Shown piece after piece: positions 53,472 through 62,959 of a DNA stretch of 64,000 bases (its first letter is position 1; each line of letters opens with the position of its first letter). The notes below the pieces were generated by a model. That model was not told where the DNA came from, searched no databases, and saw only the letters and a program-made list of their open reading frames with translations. The position numbers and the translations under genes were made by a program. Source of the stretch: Lysobacteraceae bacterium UBA6001 (GTDB lineage Bacteria > Pseudomonadota > Gammaproteobacteria > Xanthomonadales > Xanthomonadaceae); the NCBI GenBank assembly GCA_002429615.1, contig DJAN01000286.1, forward strand, positions 533 through 64,532, in the 5' to 3' direction.

Positions 53472-54767
53472 GTGACCGAACTTTCCCGCGCCGTGTCATC
53501 GCCCGCTTCGCCGGTGGGCCGCTATCGCTGGCGCGTCTGCGCCATGCTGCTGGCGGCCACCACTATCAACTACATCGACCGCCAGGTGCTGGGCGTGCTG
53601 GCCCCGTTCCTGCAGCAGCAGATCGGCTGGAGCGAGGTGCAGTACGGCTACATCGTCACCGCGTTCCAGGGTGCCTACGCCATCGGCCTGCTGTGCGCCG
53701 GCGCAGTGATCGACCGCTTCGGCACGCGCATCGGCTACGCCATCGCCATCGCGGTGTGGAGCGTGGCGGCGATGAGCCATGCGCTGGCCACCGGCGTGGT
53801 GGGCTTCGTACTGGCCCGATTTGCATTGGGGCTGGGCGAATCGGGCAACTTCCCGGCGGCGATCAAGACGGTGGCCGAATGGTTTCCGCGTCGCGAGCGC
53901 GCATTGGCGGTGGGCATCTTCAATTCCGGCTCGAACATCGGCGCGGTGGTCGCGCCGCTGCTGGTGCCGGTGGTGGCCGCCACGCTCGGCTGGCAGGCGG
54001 CGTTCCTGTTCACCGGCCTGCTCAGCGCGGCGTGGCTGGTGGTCTGGCTGAAGTGGTACCGCACGCCGGAGCAGCAGCCACGACTCGGCGCGGCCGAACT
54101 GGCGTTGATCCGCAGCGACCCGGCGACGCCCTCCGTGCGGCTGCCGTGGCGCGGCCTGCTCCGCCATCGCCAGACCTGGGCATTCGTGGCGGCGAAGTTC
54201 ATCACCGATCCAATCTGGTGGTTCTTCCTGTTCTGGCTGCCGAAGTTCCTGCATGCGCAATACGGCCTGTCACTGCTCGAACTCGGGCCGCCGTTGATCG
54301 TGATCTTCGTGATGGCCGATATCGGCAGCATCGCCGGCGGCTGGCTGGCCGGACGGCTGATCCAGCGTGGCTGGCGCGTCAACACCGCGCGCAAGGGCGC
54401 CATGGCGGTGTGCGCGCTGGCAGTGGTGCCCATCGTGTTCGCCGCGCAGGCCGATCACCTGTGGGTCGCGGTCGCGCTGATCGGGCTGGCCACCGCCGGG
54501 CACCAGGGTTGGTCGGCCAACGTGCTCACCCTGCCCTCGGACCTGTTCCCCGCGCCGGCGGTGGCGTCGGTGGTGGGCATCGGCGGCTTCGCCGGCGCCG
54601 TATCCGGCATGCTGATCGCCACCTTCATCGGTTTCCTGCTGCAAGCCACCGGCAGCTACGTGCCGGTCTTCCTGATGGCCGGCTCGGCCTATCTGCTGGC
54701 ACTCGGCGTGGTCCACCTGCTGGTGCCGCGACTGGCGCCGGCGCAGGTGGCCACGTCCTCGCCATGA
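53472..54767 (+). CDS. MFS transporter, probable hexuronate/aldobiouronate importer
   Basis: A 431-aa, 12-helix carrier of the ACS/ExuT branch. GTG 53472 (MTELSRAVSS) is chosen because GGAG lies eight bases upstream; longer frames begin inside the operator region. Marks: TINYIDRQVLGVLAPFL in helix 1, DRFGTRIGY after helix 2, ESGNFPAAIKTVAEWFPRRE (the ExuT/GudP signature) and a second half with DIGSIAGGWLAG. It heads an operon with uxaC, so glucuronate is the most likely cargo. Confidence 0.9.
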   Translation: MTELSRAVSSPASPVGRYRWRVCAMLLAATTINYIDRQVLGVLAPFLQQQIGWSEVQYGYIVTAFQGAYAIGLLCAGAVIDRFGTRIGYAIAIAVWSVAAMSHALATGVVGFVLARFALGLGESGNFPAAIKTVAEWFPRRERALAVGIFNSGSNIGAVVAPLLVPVVAATLGWQAAFLFTGLLSAAWLVVWLKWYRTPEQQPRLGAAELALIRSDPATPSVRLPWRGLLRHRQTWAFVAAKFITDPIWWFFLFWLPKFLHAQYGLSLLELGPPLIVIFVMADIGSIAGGWLAGRLIQRGWRVNTARKGAMAVCALAVVPIVFAAQADHLWVAVALIGLATAGHQGWSANVLTLPSDLFPAPAVASVVGIGGFAGAVSGMLIATFIGFLLQATGSYVPVFLMAGSAYLLALGVVHLLVPRLAPAQVATSSP

Positions 54768-54795
54768 CCCTCCTTCCCAATCCCGTATCGCCCGC

Positions 54796-56220
54796 ATGAA
54801 TCTCCCCGCCCAACCCCTGCACCTGCACCCCGACCGCCTGCTGCCCGCCGAAGCCAGCCAGCGCGCCATCGCCCGCCGCCTGTACGCGCAGGTCGCGGGC
54901 CTGCCGATCATCAGCCCGCACGGTCACACCGATCCGGCCTGGTTCGACGGCAACGCCGCCTTCGCCAACGCCACCGAACTGCTGCTGGTACCGGACCACT
55001 ACGTGTTCCGCATGCTTTACAGCCAGGGCGTGGACCTGGACCAGTTGGGCATCCCGCGCGCCGACGGCTCGCGCGCGGCGGTGAATCCGCGCTCCGCATG
55101 GCGGATCTTCGCCGAGCACTTCCATGTGTTCCGCGGCACGCCATCCGCGATGTGGCTCAACCACGTCTTCCATGAGGTGTTCGGACTGCGCGTGCGCCTG
55201 GACGGGACCACCGCCGACCACTACTACGACCGCATCACCGCCGCGCTGGAAACCCCGGCGTATCGCCCGCGCGCCCTGTTCGAGCGGTTCGGCATCGAGG
55301 TCATCGCCACCACCGAATCGCCGCTGGACCCGCTGACCCACCATGCCGCGATCCGTGCCAGCGGTTGGCCCGGCCGGGTGATCACCGCCTATCGTCCGGA
55401 CCCGGTGATCGATCCGGAGCACGAGCAGTTCCCCGATGCGCTGCGCCAGTTCGGCGAACTCACCGGCGAGAACGTCTACAGCTGGGAGGGCTACCTGCAG
55501 GCGCACCGGCAGCGCCGCGCGTTCTTCGCCGCGCACGGCGCCACCTCCACCGACCACGGCCACCCCAGCGCGCTCACCGCCAACCTGTCGCGGGACGAGG
55601 CGCGCAAGCTGTTCACCAGCGTGGCGATGGGTCGCGCCAGCGCCGCCGAGGCCGAACTGTTCCGCGCGCAGATGCTCACCGAGATGGCGCAGATGAGTCT
55701 GGACGACGGGCTGGTGATGCAGCTGCATCCGGGCTGCTTCCGCAACCACAACCAGTCGCTGTTCGCTCGCCATGGGCGCGACAAGGGAGCGGACATGCCG
55801 ATCCGCACCGAGTACGTCCACGCGCTCAAGCCGCTGCTGGGCCGCTGCGGCAACGATCCGCGTTTCAAGTTGATCCTGTTCACCCTCGACGAGAGCAACT
55901 ACGCGCGCGAGCTGGCGCCGCTGGCCGGGCACTATCCCAGTCTGCTGCTGGGACCGGCGTGGTGGTTCCATGATGCGCCCGAGGGCATGTGGCGTTTCCG
56001 CGAGCAGACCCTGAGCAGCGGTGGCTTCTACAACACGGTCGGCTTCAACGACGACACCCGCGCGTTCCTGTCGATTCCCGCGCGGCACGACGTGGCCCGT
56101 CGCGTCGACTGCGCGTTCCTGGCCAAGCTGGTCGCCGAGCATCGCCTGGACGAAGACGAGGCGATGGAGGTCGCAACCGATCTGGCCTACCGCCTGCCCA
56201 AGCAGGCCTATCGCCTGTGA
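54796..56220 (+). CDS. uxaC: Glucuronate isomerase (uronate isomerase)
   Basis: A 474-aa amidohydrolase-superfamily enzyme that converts D-glucuronate to D-fructuronate. Metal-site landmarks: ISPHGHTDPAWF near the N-terminus, TTESPLDPLTHH in the middle, HPGCFRNHN and LFTLDESNYARELAPLAGHY later, and the end GFNDDTRAFLSIPARHDVAR. Length matches the family (about 470). It supplies the first step after uptake of glucuronate released from glucuronoxylan. It overlaps the next gene by one base (TGATG). Confidence 0.97.
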   Translation: MNLPAQPLHLHPDRLLPAEASQRAIARRLYAQVAGLPIISPHGHTDPAWFDGNAAFANATELLLVPDHYVFRMLYSQGVDLDQLGIPRADGSRAAVNPRSAWRIFAEHFHVFRGTPSAMWLNHVFHEVFGLRVRLDGTTADHYYDRITAALETPAYRPRALFERFGIEVIATTESPLDPLTHHAAIRASGWPGRVITAYRPDPVIDPEHEQFPDALRQFGELTGENVYSWEGYLQAHRQRRAFFAAHGATSTDHGHPSALTANLSRDEARKLFTSVAMGRASAAEAELFRAQMLTEMAQMSLDDGLVMQLHPGCFRNHNQSLFARHGRDKGADMPIRTEYVHALKPLLGRCGNDPRFKLILFTLDESNYARELAPLAGHYPSLLLGPAWWFHDAPEGMWRFREQTLSSGGFYNTVGFNDDTRAFLSIPARHDVARRVDCAFLAKLVAEHRLDEDEAMEVATDLAYRLPKQAYRL

Positions 56221-58946
56221 TGCGCCGCCTGGCCGCGGGTCTGTGCCTGCTGCTGTGTGCGCTGGCGGGCGGCACGGCGGCGGCGGAGTCGCCGCGCCAG
56301 CGCATCGCGCTGGATAGCGGCTGGCGTTTCCATGCCGGCGATCCGCCGCGCGTGGATGGCGCGCTGGACTACGACCATCGCCCCGCCGTGGCCGACAACG
56401 AAGACGGCAAGGCCGCCGACGCCCGGCCGCAAGTTGCCAGTGGCGCGGGCGTGACCGACCCGGCCACGCTCAAGCCCTGGATCCTGCCGACCGCGAACGC
56501 ACTGATCGCCGATCCGGCCAAGCGCCATCCGCGCCCGGCCGGAACGCCACCCGGCGCCGGCATCGCCTTCGCCCAGCGCGACTTCGACGACAGCGACTGG
56601 CAGGCAGTGACGCTGCCGCACGACTGGGCCATCGCCGGGCCGTTCCTGGCCGACGGCCCGTATGGCGGCATGGGCCGGCTACCCAGTTGGGGCGTGGGCT
56701 GGTACCGGCGCACGCTGGACATTCCCGCCAGCGAGCGTGGCCGCCACCTCACCCTGGAATTCGACGGCGCGATGTCCTACGCCTCCGTGTGGTGCAACGG
56801 CCAGCTGCTCGGTGGCTGGCCGTATGGCTATACCTCGTGGCAGGTGGATCTGGATGATTGTGTGGTACCGGGAGGACGCAACGAGATCGCGGTACGCCTG
56901 GACAATCCGCCGGACTCGGCGCGCTGGTATCCGGGCGGCGGCCTGTATCGCCGGGTCTGGCTGCGCAGCACCGCGCCCACGCATGTGGCGCAGTGGGGCG
57001 TCACCATCCGCACGCCGGAAGTCTCCGCCGCGCGTGCACGGGTGGCCCTACAACTGGACCTGCGCAACCGCGCAGGCAGCGCCGCCACGCTGCGCGTGCG
57101 CACCACGATCCACGCGCTGGACGCCGCCGGCCGCCCCGAGCCCCACGCGGTAGCCAGCAGCACGGTGCGCGATGTCGCTCTGCCCGCCGCCGGTGCCACC
57201 ACGTTGGCGCAGACGCTGGTGATTCCGCATCCACGCCTGTGGGGGCCGCCGCCGACCCAGCAGCCGAATCGCTACGTGGCGATCACCACCCTGCACGCCG
57301 GTGCACGCCTGCTGGACCGTGTGCAGACGCCGTTCGGCATCCGCGAGGTGCGCTTCGACCCGCAGCGTGGGTTGCTGGTCAATGGCGAACATGTGCCGAT
57401 CCGCGGCGTGAACCAACACCACGATCTCGGCGCGCTGGGCGCCGCGTTCTCCCCGGTCGCCGCCGAACGCCAGCTGCGCCTGCTGCAGGCGATGGGCGCC
57501 AACGCGGTGCGGATGAGCCACAACCCGCCGGACCCGGCGCTGCTGGACCTGACCGACCGTCTTGGCTTGCTGGTCGTGGACGAGATCTTCGACAGCTGGC
57601 AGATGAAGAAGACGCCGCTGGACTTCCACCGCGTCTTCGATGACTGGCATGAGCCGGACCTGCGTGCGCTGCTGCGGCGCGATCGCCAGCATCCTTCCGT
57701 GATCCTCTGGAGCATCGGCAACGAGGTCGGCGAGCAGTACACCGGCGAGGCCGGCGCGGCGATCGCCCGCCAGCTGCGCGACATCGTGCGCGAGGAAGAT
57801 CCGACCCGGCCGGTGACCGCGGCGATGAACTACGCCAAGCCGGACATGCCGCTGCCTGCGGCGCTCGACGTGATCGGCCTGAACTACCAGGGCGAAGGCA
57901 TCCGCGACACGCCTGCCTTCGAGGGCACCGAGCGCATCCGCACGCCGCCGATGTACGCCGCGTTCCACCAGGCCTTCCCCGACAAGGCGATCCTCAGCAC
58001 CGAGACCGCCTCCACGCTGAGCAGCCGCGGCGTGTATCTGTTCCCGGTCAGCGGCGAGCGCAGCGCGCCGGTGCGCGATGGGCTGGGCGGCGATCCGGCA
58101 AGCCACCAGGTCAGCGCCTACGACCTGTATGCCGTGGATTTCGGCGCCAGCCCGGACAAGGTCTTCGCCGCGCTGGACGCGCATCCCTTCGTGGCGGGCG
58201 AATTCGTCTGGACCGGCTTCGATTACCTGGGCGAGCCGACGCCTTACTACAGCTCGCGCAGCGCGTACTCGGGGATCATCGACCTGGCCGGCTTCCCGAA
58301 GGACCGCTATTGGCTCTACCAGTCGCGCTGGCGTCCCGACCTGCCGATGGCACACCTGCTGCCGCATTGGACCTGGCCGGGGCGCGAGGGACAGCTGACG
58401 CCGGTCCACGTGTTCACCTCCGGCGACGAGGCCGAGTTGTTCGTCAACGGCGTCTCGCAGGGACGTCGACACAAGGCGGCCGGCGAATACCGGCTGCGCT
58501 GGGACGCCGTGCAATACCAACCCGGCGAACTGCGCGTGCAGGCCTACAAGGCGGGCCGCCCCTGGGCCAGTGACCGGGTCGAGACCGCCGGCGCCGCCAC
58601 CGCGCTGCAGGCCGGTGCCGAACGCGACACGCTCGCCAACGACGGCCGCGACCTGGCCTTCATCGCCATCGAAGTGCGTGACGCCGACGGCGTGCGCGTG
58701 CCACAGGCGGCAAACCGCCTGCGCGTGCGTGTCGACGGCCCGGGCGAGCTGGTGGCCACCGACAACGGCGACCCCACCGACATGACGCCCTTTCCCTCCG
58801 CCACGCGCGCCGCGTTCTCCGGCCGCCTGCTGGCCATCGTGCGCGCGCACCCCGGCGCGCAGGGCGCACTCACCGTCCACATCGATGCCGACGGGCTGGC
58901 GCCCGCCGACGTGCCATTGACCCTTGTCCCCGGAGCCACGCCATGA
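56220..58946 (+). CDS. GH2 beta-galactosidase/glycosidase, exported
   Basis: A 908-aa protein starting at ATG 56220, immediately overlapping the uxaC stop. It has a signal peptide (LAAGLCLLLCALAGGTAAA). The order is a jelly-roll domain (DDSDWQAVTLPHDWAI), an Ig-like domain, the TIM barrel (VPIRGVNQHHDLGALGAAFS, acid/base Glu in LWSIGNEVGEQY, nucleophile Glu in ILSTETASTLS), and C-terminal Ig-like domains. GH2 enzymes remove beta-galactose, beta-glucuronate or beta-mannose from the non-reducing end. In a xylan/glucuronate operon it probably removes side groups, but the specificity is not visible. It overlaps the GH10 gene by four bases. Confidence 0.95.
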   Translation: MRRLAAGLCLLLCALAGGTAAAESPRQRIALDSGWRFHAGDPPRVDGALDYDHRPAVADNEDGKAADARPQVASGAGVTDPATLKPWILPTANALIADPAKRHPRPAGTPPGAGIAFAQRDFDDSDWQAVTLPHDWAIAGPFLADGPYGGMGRLPSWGVGWYRRTLDIPASERGRHLTLEFDGAMSYASVWCNGQLLGGWPYGYTSWQVDLDDCVVPGGRNEIAVRLDNPPDSARWYPGGGLYRRVWLRSTAPTHVAQWGVTIRTPEVSAARARVALQLDLRNRAGSAATLRVRTTIHALDAAGRPEPHAVASSTVRDVALPAAGATTLAQTLVIPHPRLWGPPPTQQPNRYVAITTLHAGARLLDRVQTPFGIREVRFDPQRGLLVNGEHVPIRGVNQHHDLGALGAAFSPVAAERQLRLLQAMGANAVRMSHNPPDPALLDLTDRLGLLVVDEIFDSWQMKKTPLDFHRVFDDWHEPDLRALLRRDRQHPSVILWSIGNEVGEQYTGEAGAAIARQLRDIVREEDPTRPVTAAMNYAKPDMPLPAALDVIGLNYQGEGIRDTPAFEGTERIRTPPMYAAFHQAFPDKAILSTETASTLSSRGVYLFPVSGERSAPVRDGLGGDPASHQVSAYDLYAVDFGASPDKVFAALDAHPFVAGEFVWTGFDYLGEPTPYYSSRSAYSGIIDLAGFPKDRYWLYQSRWRPDLPMAHLLPHWTWPGREGQLTPVHVFTSGDEAELFVNGVSQGRRHKAAGEYRLRWDAVQYQPGELRVQAYKAGRPWASDRVETAGAATALQAGAERDTLANDGRDLAFIAIEVRDADGVRVPQAANRLRVRVDGPGELVATDNGDPTDMTPFPSATRAAFSGRLLAIVRAHPGAQGALTVHIDADGLAPADVPLTLVPGATP

Positions 58947-60100
58947 CCTTGCGTTCCCCGCCCGCCCTGCTCGCCCTGGCGGTCACCGCCTGCCTGGCCA
59001 TGTTGCCGGCCCTCGCCGCCCCGCCGCCGACGACCTTGAAGGATGCCTTCCGCGACGATTTCCTGGTCGGCGTAGCGGTGAACGACGCCATCGTCAGCGG
59101 TCGCGACGCGCGCTCGCAGCAACTGGTGGTGACGCAGTTCAACAGCATCACCGCAGAGAACGAACTCAAGCCGGAGAACGTGCATCCGCGCCCGGGCACC
59201 TACGACTTCAGCAAGGGCGATGCGTTCGTCGCGTTCGGCAAGGCGCACGGCATGTTCGTGGTCGGGCACAACCTGCTGTGGCATATCCAGACACCGGCCT
59301 GGATGTTCGTCGATGCACAGGGCCGCCCGCACGATGCCGACGCGCAATTGGCGGTGCTGCAGGATCATATCCAGCACGTGGCCGGCCACTACGCCGGCCG
59401 CATCCAGGCCTGGGACGTGGCCAACGAGGTCATCGACGAGGACGGCAGCTACCGGCAAAGCCCGTGGCTGAAGAACGTGGGCGATGGCGACCGCCTGCTG
59501 CGCGAGGCCTATCGCTATGCCGCGCAGGCCGCGCCCGGCACCGAGCTGTACTACAACGACTTCAACACCGAGAAGCCGGCCAAGCGCGCCGGCATCGTGC
59601 GCCTGGTGAAGATGCTGCAGGGCGCGGGGCTGCGCATGGATGGCGTGGGCATGCAGGGCCATTGGGGCCTGGAGAGCCCGTCGATCGCCGAGATCGAGAC
59701 CAGCATCGACACCTTCGCCGCGCTCGGCGTCAAGGTGATGATCACCGAGCTGGACATCGACGTGCTGCCGCAACCGCCGCGCACCGACGGCATGCCCGCC
59801 GACCAGCGGCTGACGCTGCCGGACGATCCGCAGGCACGTCGCCAGCTCGATCCCTGGCCCGACGGATTGCCGCCGCAGATGCAGCAGCGGCTCGCCCAGC
59901 GTTATGCCGAGCTGTTCGCGCTGTTCCAGCGCAAGCGCGAGGTGATCGCCCGGGTCACGTTCTGGAACGCGCACGACGGCGACTCTTGGAAGAACGACTA
60001 CCCGGTGCGTGGCCGCACCAACTACCCGCTGCTGTTCGACCGCGAGCGTCAGCCCAAGCCGGCGTTCGACGCCGTCCTGCGTACCGCCGGGTCCGACTGA
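58943..60100 (+). CDS. GH10 endo-1,4-beta-xylanase
   Basis: A 385-aa enzyme with a signal peptide (LALAVTACLAMLPALA). The GH10 barrel is complete: GVAVNDAIV at strand 1, FNSITAENELKPENVHP at strand 2, HNLLWHIQTPAWM, the acid/base Glu in WDVANEVIDEDGS, and the nucleophile Glu in MITELDIDVLP; near the end FWNAHDGDSWKND. It cuts the xylan backbone, releasing oligosaccharides for the TonB receptor. It is the last gene of the MFS-uxaC-GH2-GH10 operon (ATGA overlap with the GH2 gene). Confidence 0.97.
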   Translation: MTLRSPPALLALAVTACLAMLPALAAPPPTTLKDAFRDDFLVGVAVNDAIVSGRDARSQQLVVTQFNSITAENELKPENVHPRPGTYDFSKGDAFVAFGKAHGMFVVGHNLLWHIQTPAWMFVDAQGRPHDADAQLAVLQDHIQHVAGHYAGRIQAWDVANEVIDEDGSYRQSPWLKNVGDGDRLLREAYRYAAQAAPGTELYYNDFNTEKPAKRAGIVRLVKMLQGAGLRMDGVGMQGHWGLESPSIAEIETSIDTFAALGVKVMITELDIDVLPQPPRTDGMPADQRLTLPDDPQARRQLDPWPDGLPPQMQQRLAQRYAELFALFQRKREVIARVTFWNAHDGDSWKNDYPVRGRTNYPLLFDRERQPKPAFDAVLRTAGSD

Positions 60101-60167
60101 CACCCCCCGGCCGCCACGCGCGGAAGCGTTGCCCTAGACTGGCGCCCCGCGCCTGCCGACCCTGCCC

Positions 60168-61118
60168 ATGAAGATGTCCGAGCTTCCCGCCATGCTGCGC
60201 CCTTGGCTCGGCATCGAACGCAACACCACCACGCATGCGGAGAAGTGGATATCGGGCGCCGGCGCGTTCCTCGGCATCCTGGCCGTGTACGCGGTGATCC
60301 ACCAGGTGTTCCCGCAGGGGCTCGCCGGCGCCGGTCCGGCCGGCGCCATCATGCTGGCCTCGCTCGGCGCCTCGGCGGTGCTGCTGTTCGCGGTGCCGCA
60401 TGGCGCGCTGTCGCAGCCGTGGGCGGTGGCCGGTGGTCATCTGCTCTCGGCCGCGATCGGCGTGAGCTGCCAGAAGCTGTTCCCGGGCCACGCCTGGACG
60501 CCCGCGCTGGCGGTCGGCATCGCGGTCGGTGCGATGCACTACCTGCGCTGCATCCATCCGCCCGGTGGTGCCACCGCACTGGCCGCGGTGATCGGCAGCG
60601 AGGAGCTGCATGCACTGGGCTACCACTACCTGCTGGAACCGGTAGGCGTGAGCGTGGCGGCGATCCTGCTGGTCGCCGTCGTGTTCAATGCACCGTTCGC
60701 GTGGCGACGCTATCCGCTGCACCTGCATCGCCGTCGGCAGCAGGCCGCCGACGTGCCGGCCGCGCAGCGCCACTTCGAGCTCACCCAGGAAGATTTCTCG
60801 GCCGCCATGGCCGAGCTCAACTCCTACGTCGACATCCCCGAGGAAAGCCTGACCGAGCTGCTGGAGCTGGCCAAGCAGCATGCCGAACGCAGCCCCGTGC
60901 ATCCGCAGGCATTGCAGCCGGGGCAGTGCTACAGCAACGGGCGGCTGGGCCGCGAATGGAGCGTGCGTGAGATCGTCGCGTCCGTGGGCCGGCGCGAGCT
61001 GGACTACCGCGTGATCGCCGGCGAAGGCCAGGGCCAGTCCGGCCGCCTGGGCGAAGACGCATTCCGGCATTGGGCGCGCTTCGCGGTGACGCTGCGCCAC
61101 GGCCGCTGGGTCAGGTAG
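60168..61118 (+). CDS. HPP-family membrane protein
   Basis: A 316-aa protein with four or five N-terminal membrane helices, including the diagnostic RCIHPPGGATALAAVIGSEE. Further helices are SGAGAFLGILAVYAVIHQVF and GPAGAIMLASLGASAVLLF. A cytoplasmic C-terminal region follows (FELTQEDFSAAMAELNSYVD, SVREIVASVGRRELDYRVI), where CBS-type domains occur in relatives; here the domain is different. HPP proteins have been linked to nitrite or phosphate transport in some organisms; no role is shown here. Confidence 0.9.
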   Translation: MKMSELPAMLRPWLGIERNTTTHAEKWISGAGAFLGILAVYAVIHQVFPQGLAGAGPAGAIMLASLGASAVLLFAVPHGALSQPWAVAGGHLLSAAIGVSCQKLFPGHAWTPALAVGIAVGAMHYLRCIHPPGGATALAAVIGSEELHALGYHYLLEPVGVSVAAILLVAVVFNAPFAWRRYPLHLHRRRQQAADVPAAQRHFELTQEDFSAAMAELNSYVDIPEESLTELLELAKQHAERSPVHPQALQPGQCYSNGRLGREWSVREIVASVGRRELDYRVIAGEGQGQSGRLGEDAFRHWARFAVTLRHGRWVR

Positions 61119-61140
61119 CGCGCCCCCCGCTTGCCGCACC

Positions 61141-61824
61141 TCATGGCGCGCTCCGGCCCGAGCGGCCACCGCTTCGCCTGCTGCGACCGGCCTCGTCCTC
61201 GCCTAGCCGTTCCAGCCAGGCACAGAACATCTGCGCCATCGCCTCGGCATAGGCGCCGATCTCAGCCGCAGAACGCGGCTGTTCGGAGAACTGCTTGCCG
61301 GCCGCGCCCAGCACGTCGGTCAGCAGATCACCGGCCAGGGCGCGCTTGGCCGGTGATGCCGACGGCAGCGCCTCGGCCATGAAGCGCGTGAATGCCGTAT
61401 CCGCCGCCTGGCGTGCCTGCCGTGCTTCTGGCGCGTCGCGATACAGTGGCGCGGCATCGCGCAATGCCACGCGCATCTGCGCCTCTTCGCATTCCGAATG
61501 CAGGAACGCATGCACGACACGGTGGATGCGCTCGGCCGGCGTATGCCGGGCATCGTCGAGGATGTCCACGAGCAGGCGCGTGGTGTCGCCCCACTCGTCG
61601 CGCTGCAGGCGGAACAGGATCGCCGCCTTGTTGGGGAAATACTGATACAGCGTGCCGACGCTGACGCCCGCGCGCTCGGCCACGCGCGCGGTGGTGAAGC
61701 GCGCCGCGCCCTCCTGGGCCAGAACCTGAGCAGCGGCCTGGAGGATGACGTCCACCGAGGCATTGGAACGCGCCTGGCGTGGCTGTTTGCGCTGGGAAAT
61801 CGTGGGTTTCGGGCGTTCACGCAT
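61141..61824 (-). CDS. TetR-family regulator divergent from the O-methyltransferase
   Basis: A 227-aa protein from ATG 61824 (the frame to 62052 runs through the neighbouring gene and is rejected). The helix-turn-helix is FTTARVAERAGVSVGTLYQY followed by FPNKAAIL, with a basic tail (ISQRKQPRQARS) before it. The ligand domain is all-helical (ADTAFTRFMAEALPSAS). It is divergent from an O-methyltransferase across 91 bp containing a palindrome, so it probably represses that gene. Confidence 0.92.
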   Translation of the reverse strand: MRERPKPTISQRKQPRQARSNASVDVILQAAAQVLAQEGAARFTTARVAERAGVSVGTLYQYFPNKAAILFRLQRDEWGDTTRLLVDILDDARHTPAERIHRVVHAFLHSECEEAQMRVALRDAAPLYRDAPEARQARQAADTAFTRFMAEALPSASPAKRALAGDLLTDVLGAAGKQFSEQPRSAAEIGAYAEAMAQMFCAWLERLGEDEAGRSRRSGGRSGRSAP

Positions 61825-61853
61825 GGGCGGTGGGGAATGCGAATAACAAACCT

Positions 61854-61865
61854 GACGAATTCGTC
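61854..61865. promoter_or_regulatory. Palindromic operator between tetR and O-methyltransferase
   Basis: GACGAATTCGTC is a perfect 12-bp palindrome, 29 bp from the tetR start and 50 bp from the methyltransferase start, in an AT-richer stretch. Confidence 0.6.
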
Positions 61866-61915
61866 GCATTCTAGCCTGGCACGCGCCGACCGGCGCACCC
61901 ACCACCGGAAGCCCC

Positions 61916-62578
61916 ATGAACACCCTCACCCACGCACCGCTCGCAGGCCTGCTCGAACGCCTGTTCGCTGACGCCGACGCCAGTTCCTTCGACATTCCCG
62001 CGCTGGCCGAACTGACCGCCGCCGACCGCGAGCGGCTCATGCACAGCCGCACCGAATACCGCGACTACTATGGCCGCATGAAGGATCTGCCGCTGCCGGT
62101 CTCGCGCGAGACCGGCCAGCTGCTTTACTTGCTCGCCCGCGCCATCCGCGCCGAGCAGATCATCGAGTTCGGCACCTCGTTCGGCATCTCCACGCTGCAC
62201 CTGGCTGCGGCCCTGCGCGACAACGGCGGCGGCCGGCTCATCACCACCGAGTTCGAGCCCTCCAAGGTAGCGCGTGCCCGCGACCACCTAGCGGCGGGCA
62301 AGCTGCTCGACCTGGTGGAGATTCGCGAAGGCGACGCGCTGCAGACGCTCTCCATCGACCTGCCCGAACGGATCGACCTGCTGCTGCTCGACGGGGCCAA
62401 GGCGCTGTACCCGGACATCCTTGCCCGCGTCGAATCCCGCCTGCGCCCCGGCGCCCTGGTGATCGCGGACAACGCGGACTACAGCCCGGATTATCTCGCC
62501 TGGATTCGCGAGCCGGCCAATGGCTATCTCTCTCTGCCCTTCGCCGAGGACGTGGAACTGTCCTTGCGGCTTGGCTGA
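61916..62578 (+). CDS. Class I SAM-dependent O-methyltransferase
   Basis: A 220-aa protein of the O-methyltransferase 3 (caffeoyl-CoA/catechol-type) family. SAM-binding motif I is IIEFGTSFGISTLHLAAAL; motif II holds the acidic residue in ITTEFEPSKV; post-motifs are IREGDALQTL and DLLLLDGAKALYPDIL (metal-binding Asp region). It probably methylates a hydroxyl of a small aromatic. Substrate unknown. Likely controlled by the divergent TetR protein. Confidence 0.93.
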   Translation: MNTLTHAPLAGLLERLFADADASSFDIPALAELTAADRERLMHSRTEYRDYYGRMKDLPLPVSRETGQLLYLLARAIRAEQIIEFGTSFGISTLHLAAALRDNGGGRLITTEFEPSKVARARDHLAAGKLLDLVEIREGDALQTLSIDLPERIDLLLLDGAKALYPDILARVESRLRPGALVIADNADYSPDYLAWIREPANGYLSLPFAEDVELSLRLG

Positions 62579-62590
62579 GCGCGCGCCCTT

Positions 62591-62815
62591 TCAGCCCGCC
62601 ACGGCGGCCGCGCGCGGCCGCCAGCCCAGCAGCCGCGCCGGCAGGAACAGCAGCGCGCCGAGGAAAGCGAACAACGCCGAGAAGGTGACGCCGACCAGCC
62701 GGAACGGCAGCAGCAACAGCCACACCAACGGCCATGCCACCAGCGCCAGCACCGCCAACGGCCAGCACAGCACGAACAGCAGGCACCACGCGACCACGCC
62801 GAACAACGTCTTCAT
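62591..62815 (-). CDS. Small hydrophobic membrane protein
   Basis: A 74-aa protein from ATG 62815, which has AAGGAG six to eight bases upstream; the longer frame is Arg-rich and unsuited. Almost the whole chain is hydrophobic, with two membrane segments (FGVVAWCLLFVLCWPLAVLA and a WPLVWLLLLPFRLV stretch) and a basic end (RLLGWRPRAAA). Family not recognised; function unknown. Confidence 0.7.
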   Translation of the reverse strand: MKTLFGVVAWCLLFVLCWPLAVLALVAWPLVWLLLLPFRLVGVTFSALFAFLGALLFLPARLLGWRPRAAAVAG

Positions 62816-62959
62816 CCCTGGCTCCTTCGGGCACGCCGATCGTGCCCTGTGGGAACAGGCTCGCCGGCGCGCCGGCACCTCGCAAGCGGCGTGCGACGAA
62901 CCCGCCGCATGTCGGGACGGGACGCCGCTGCCGCCGATGAACCTCCCCGCCCCGAGCGC

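Noticed and set aside
57048-60103. Two long minus-strand frames (610 and 519 aa) opposite GH2 and GH10
   Set aside because: Both lie over strong glycoside-hydrolase genes and have no recognisable protein features.
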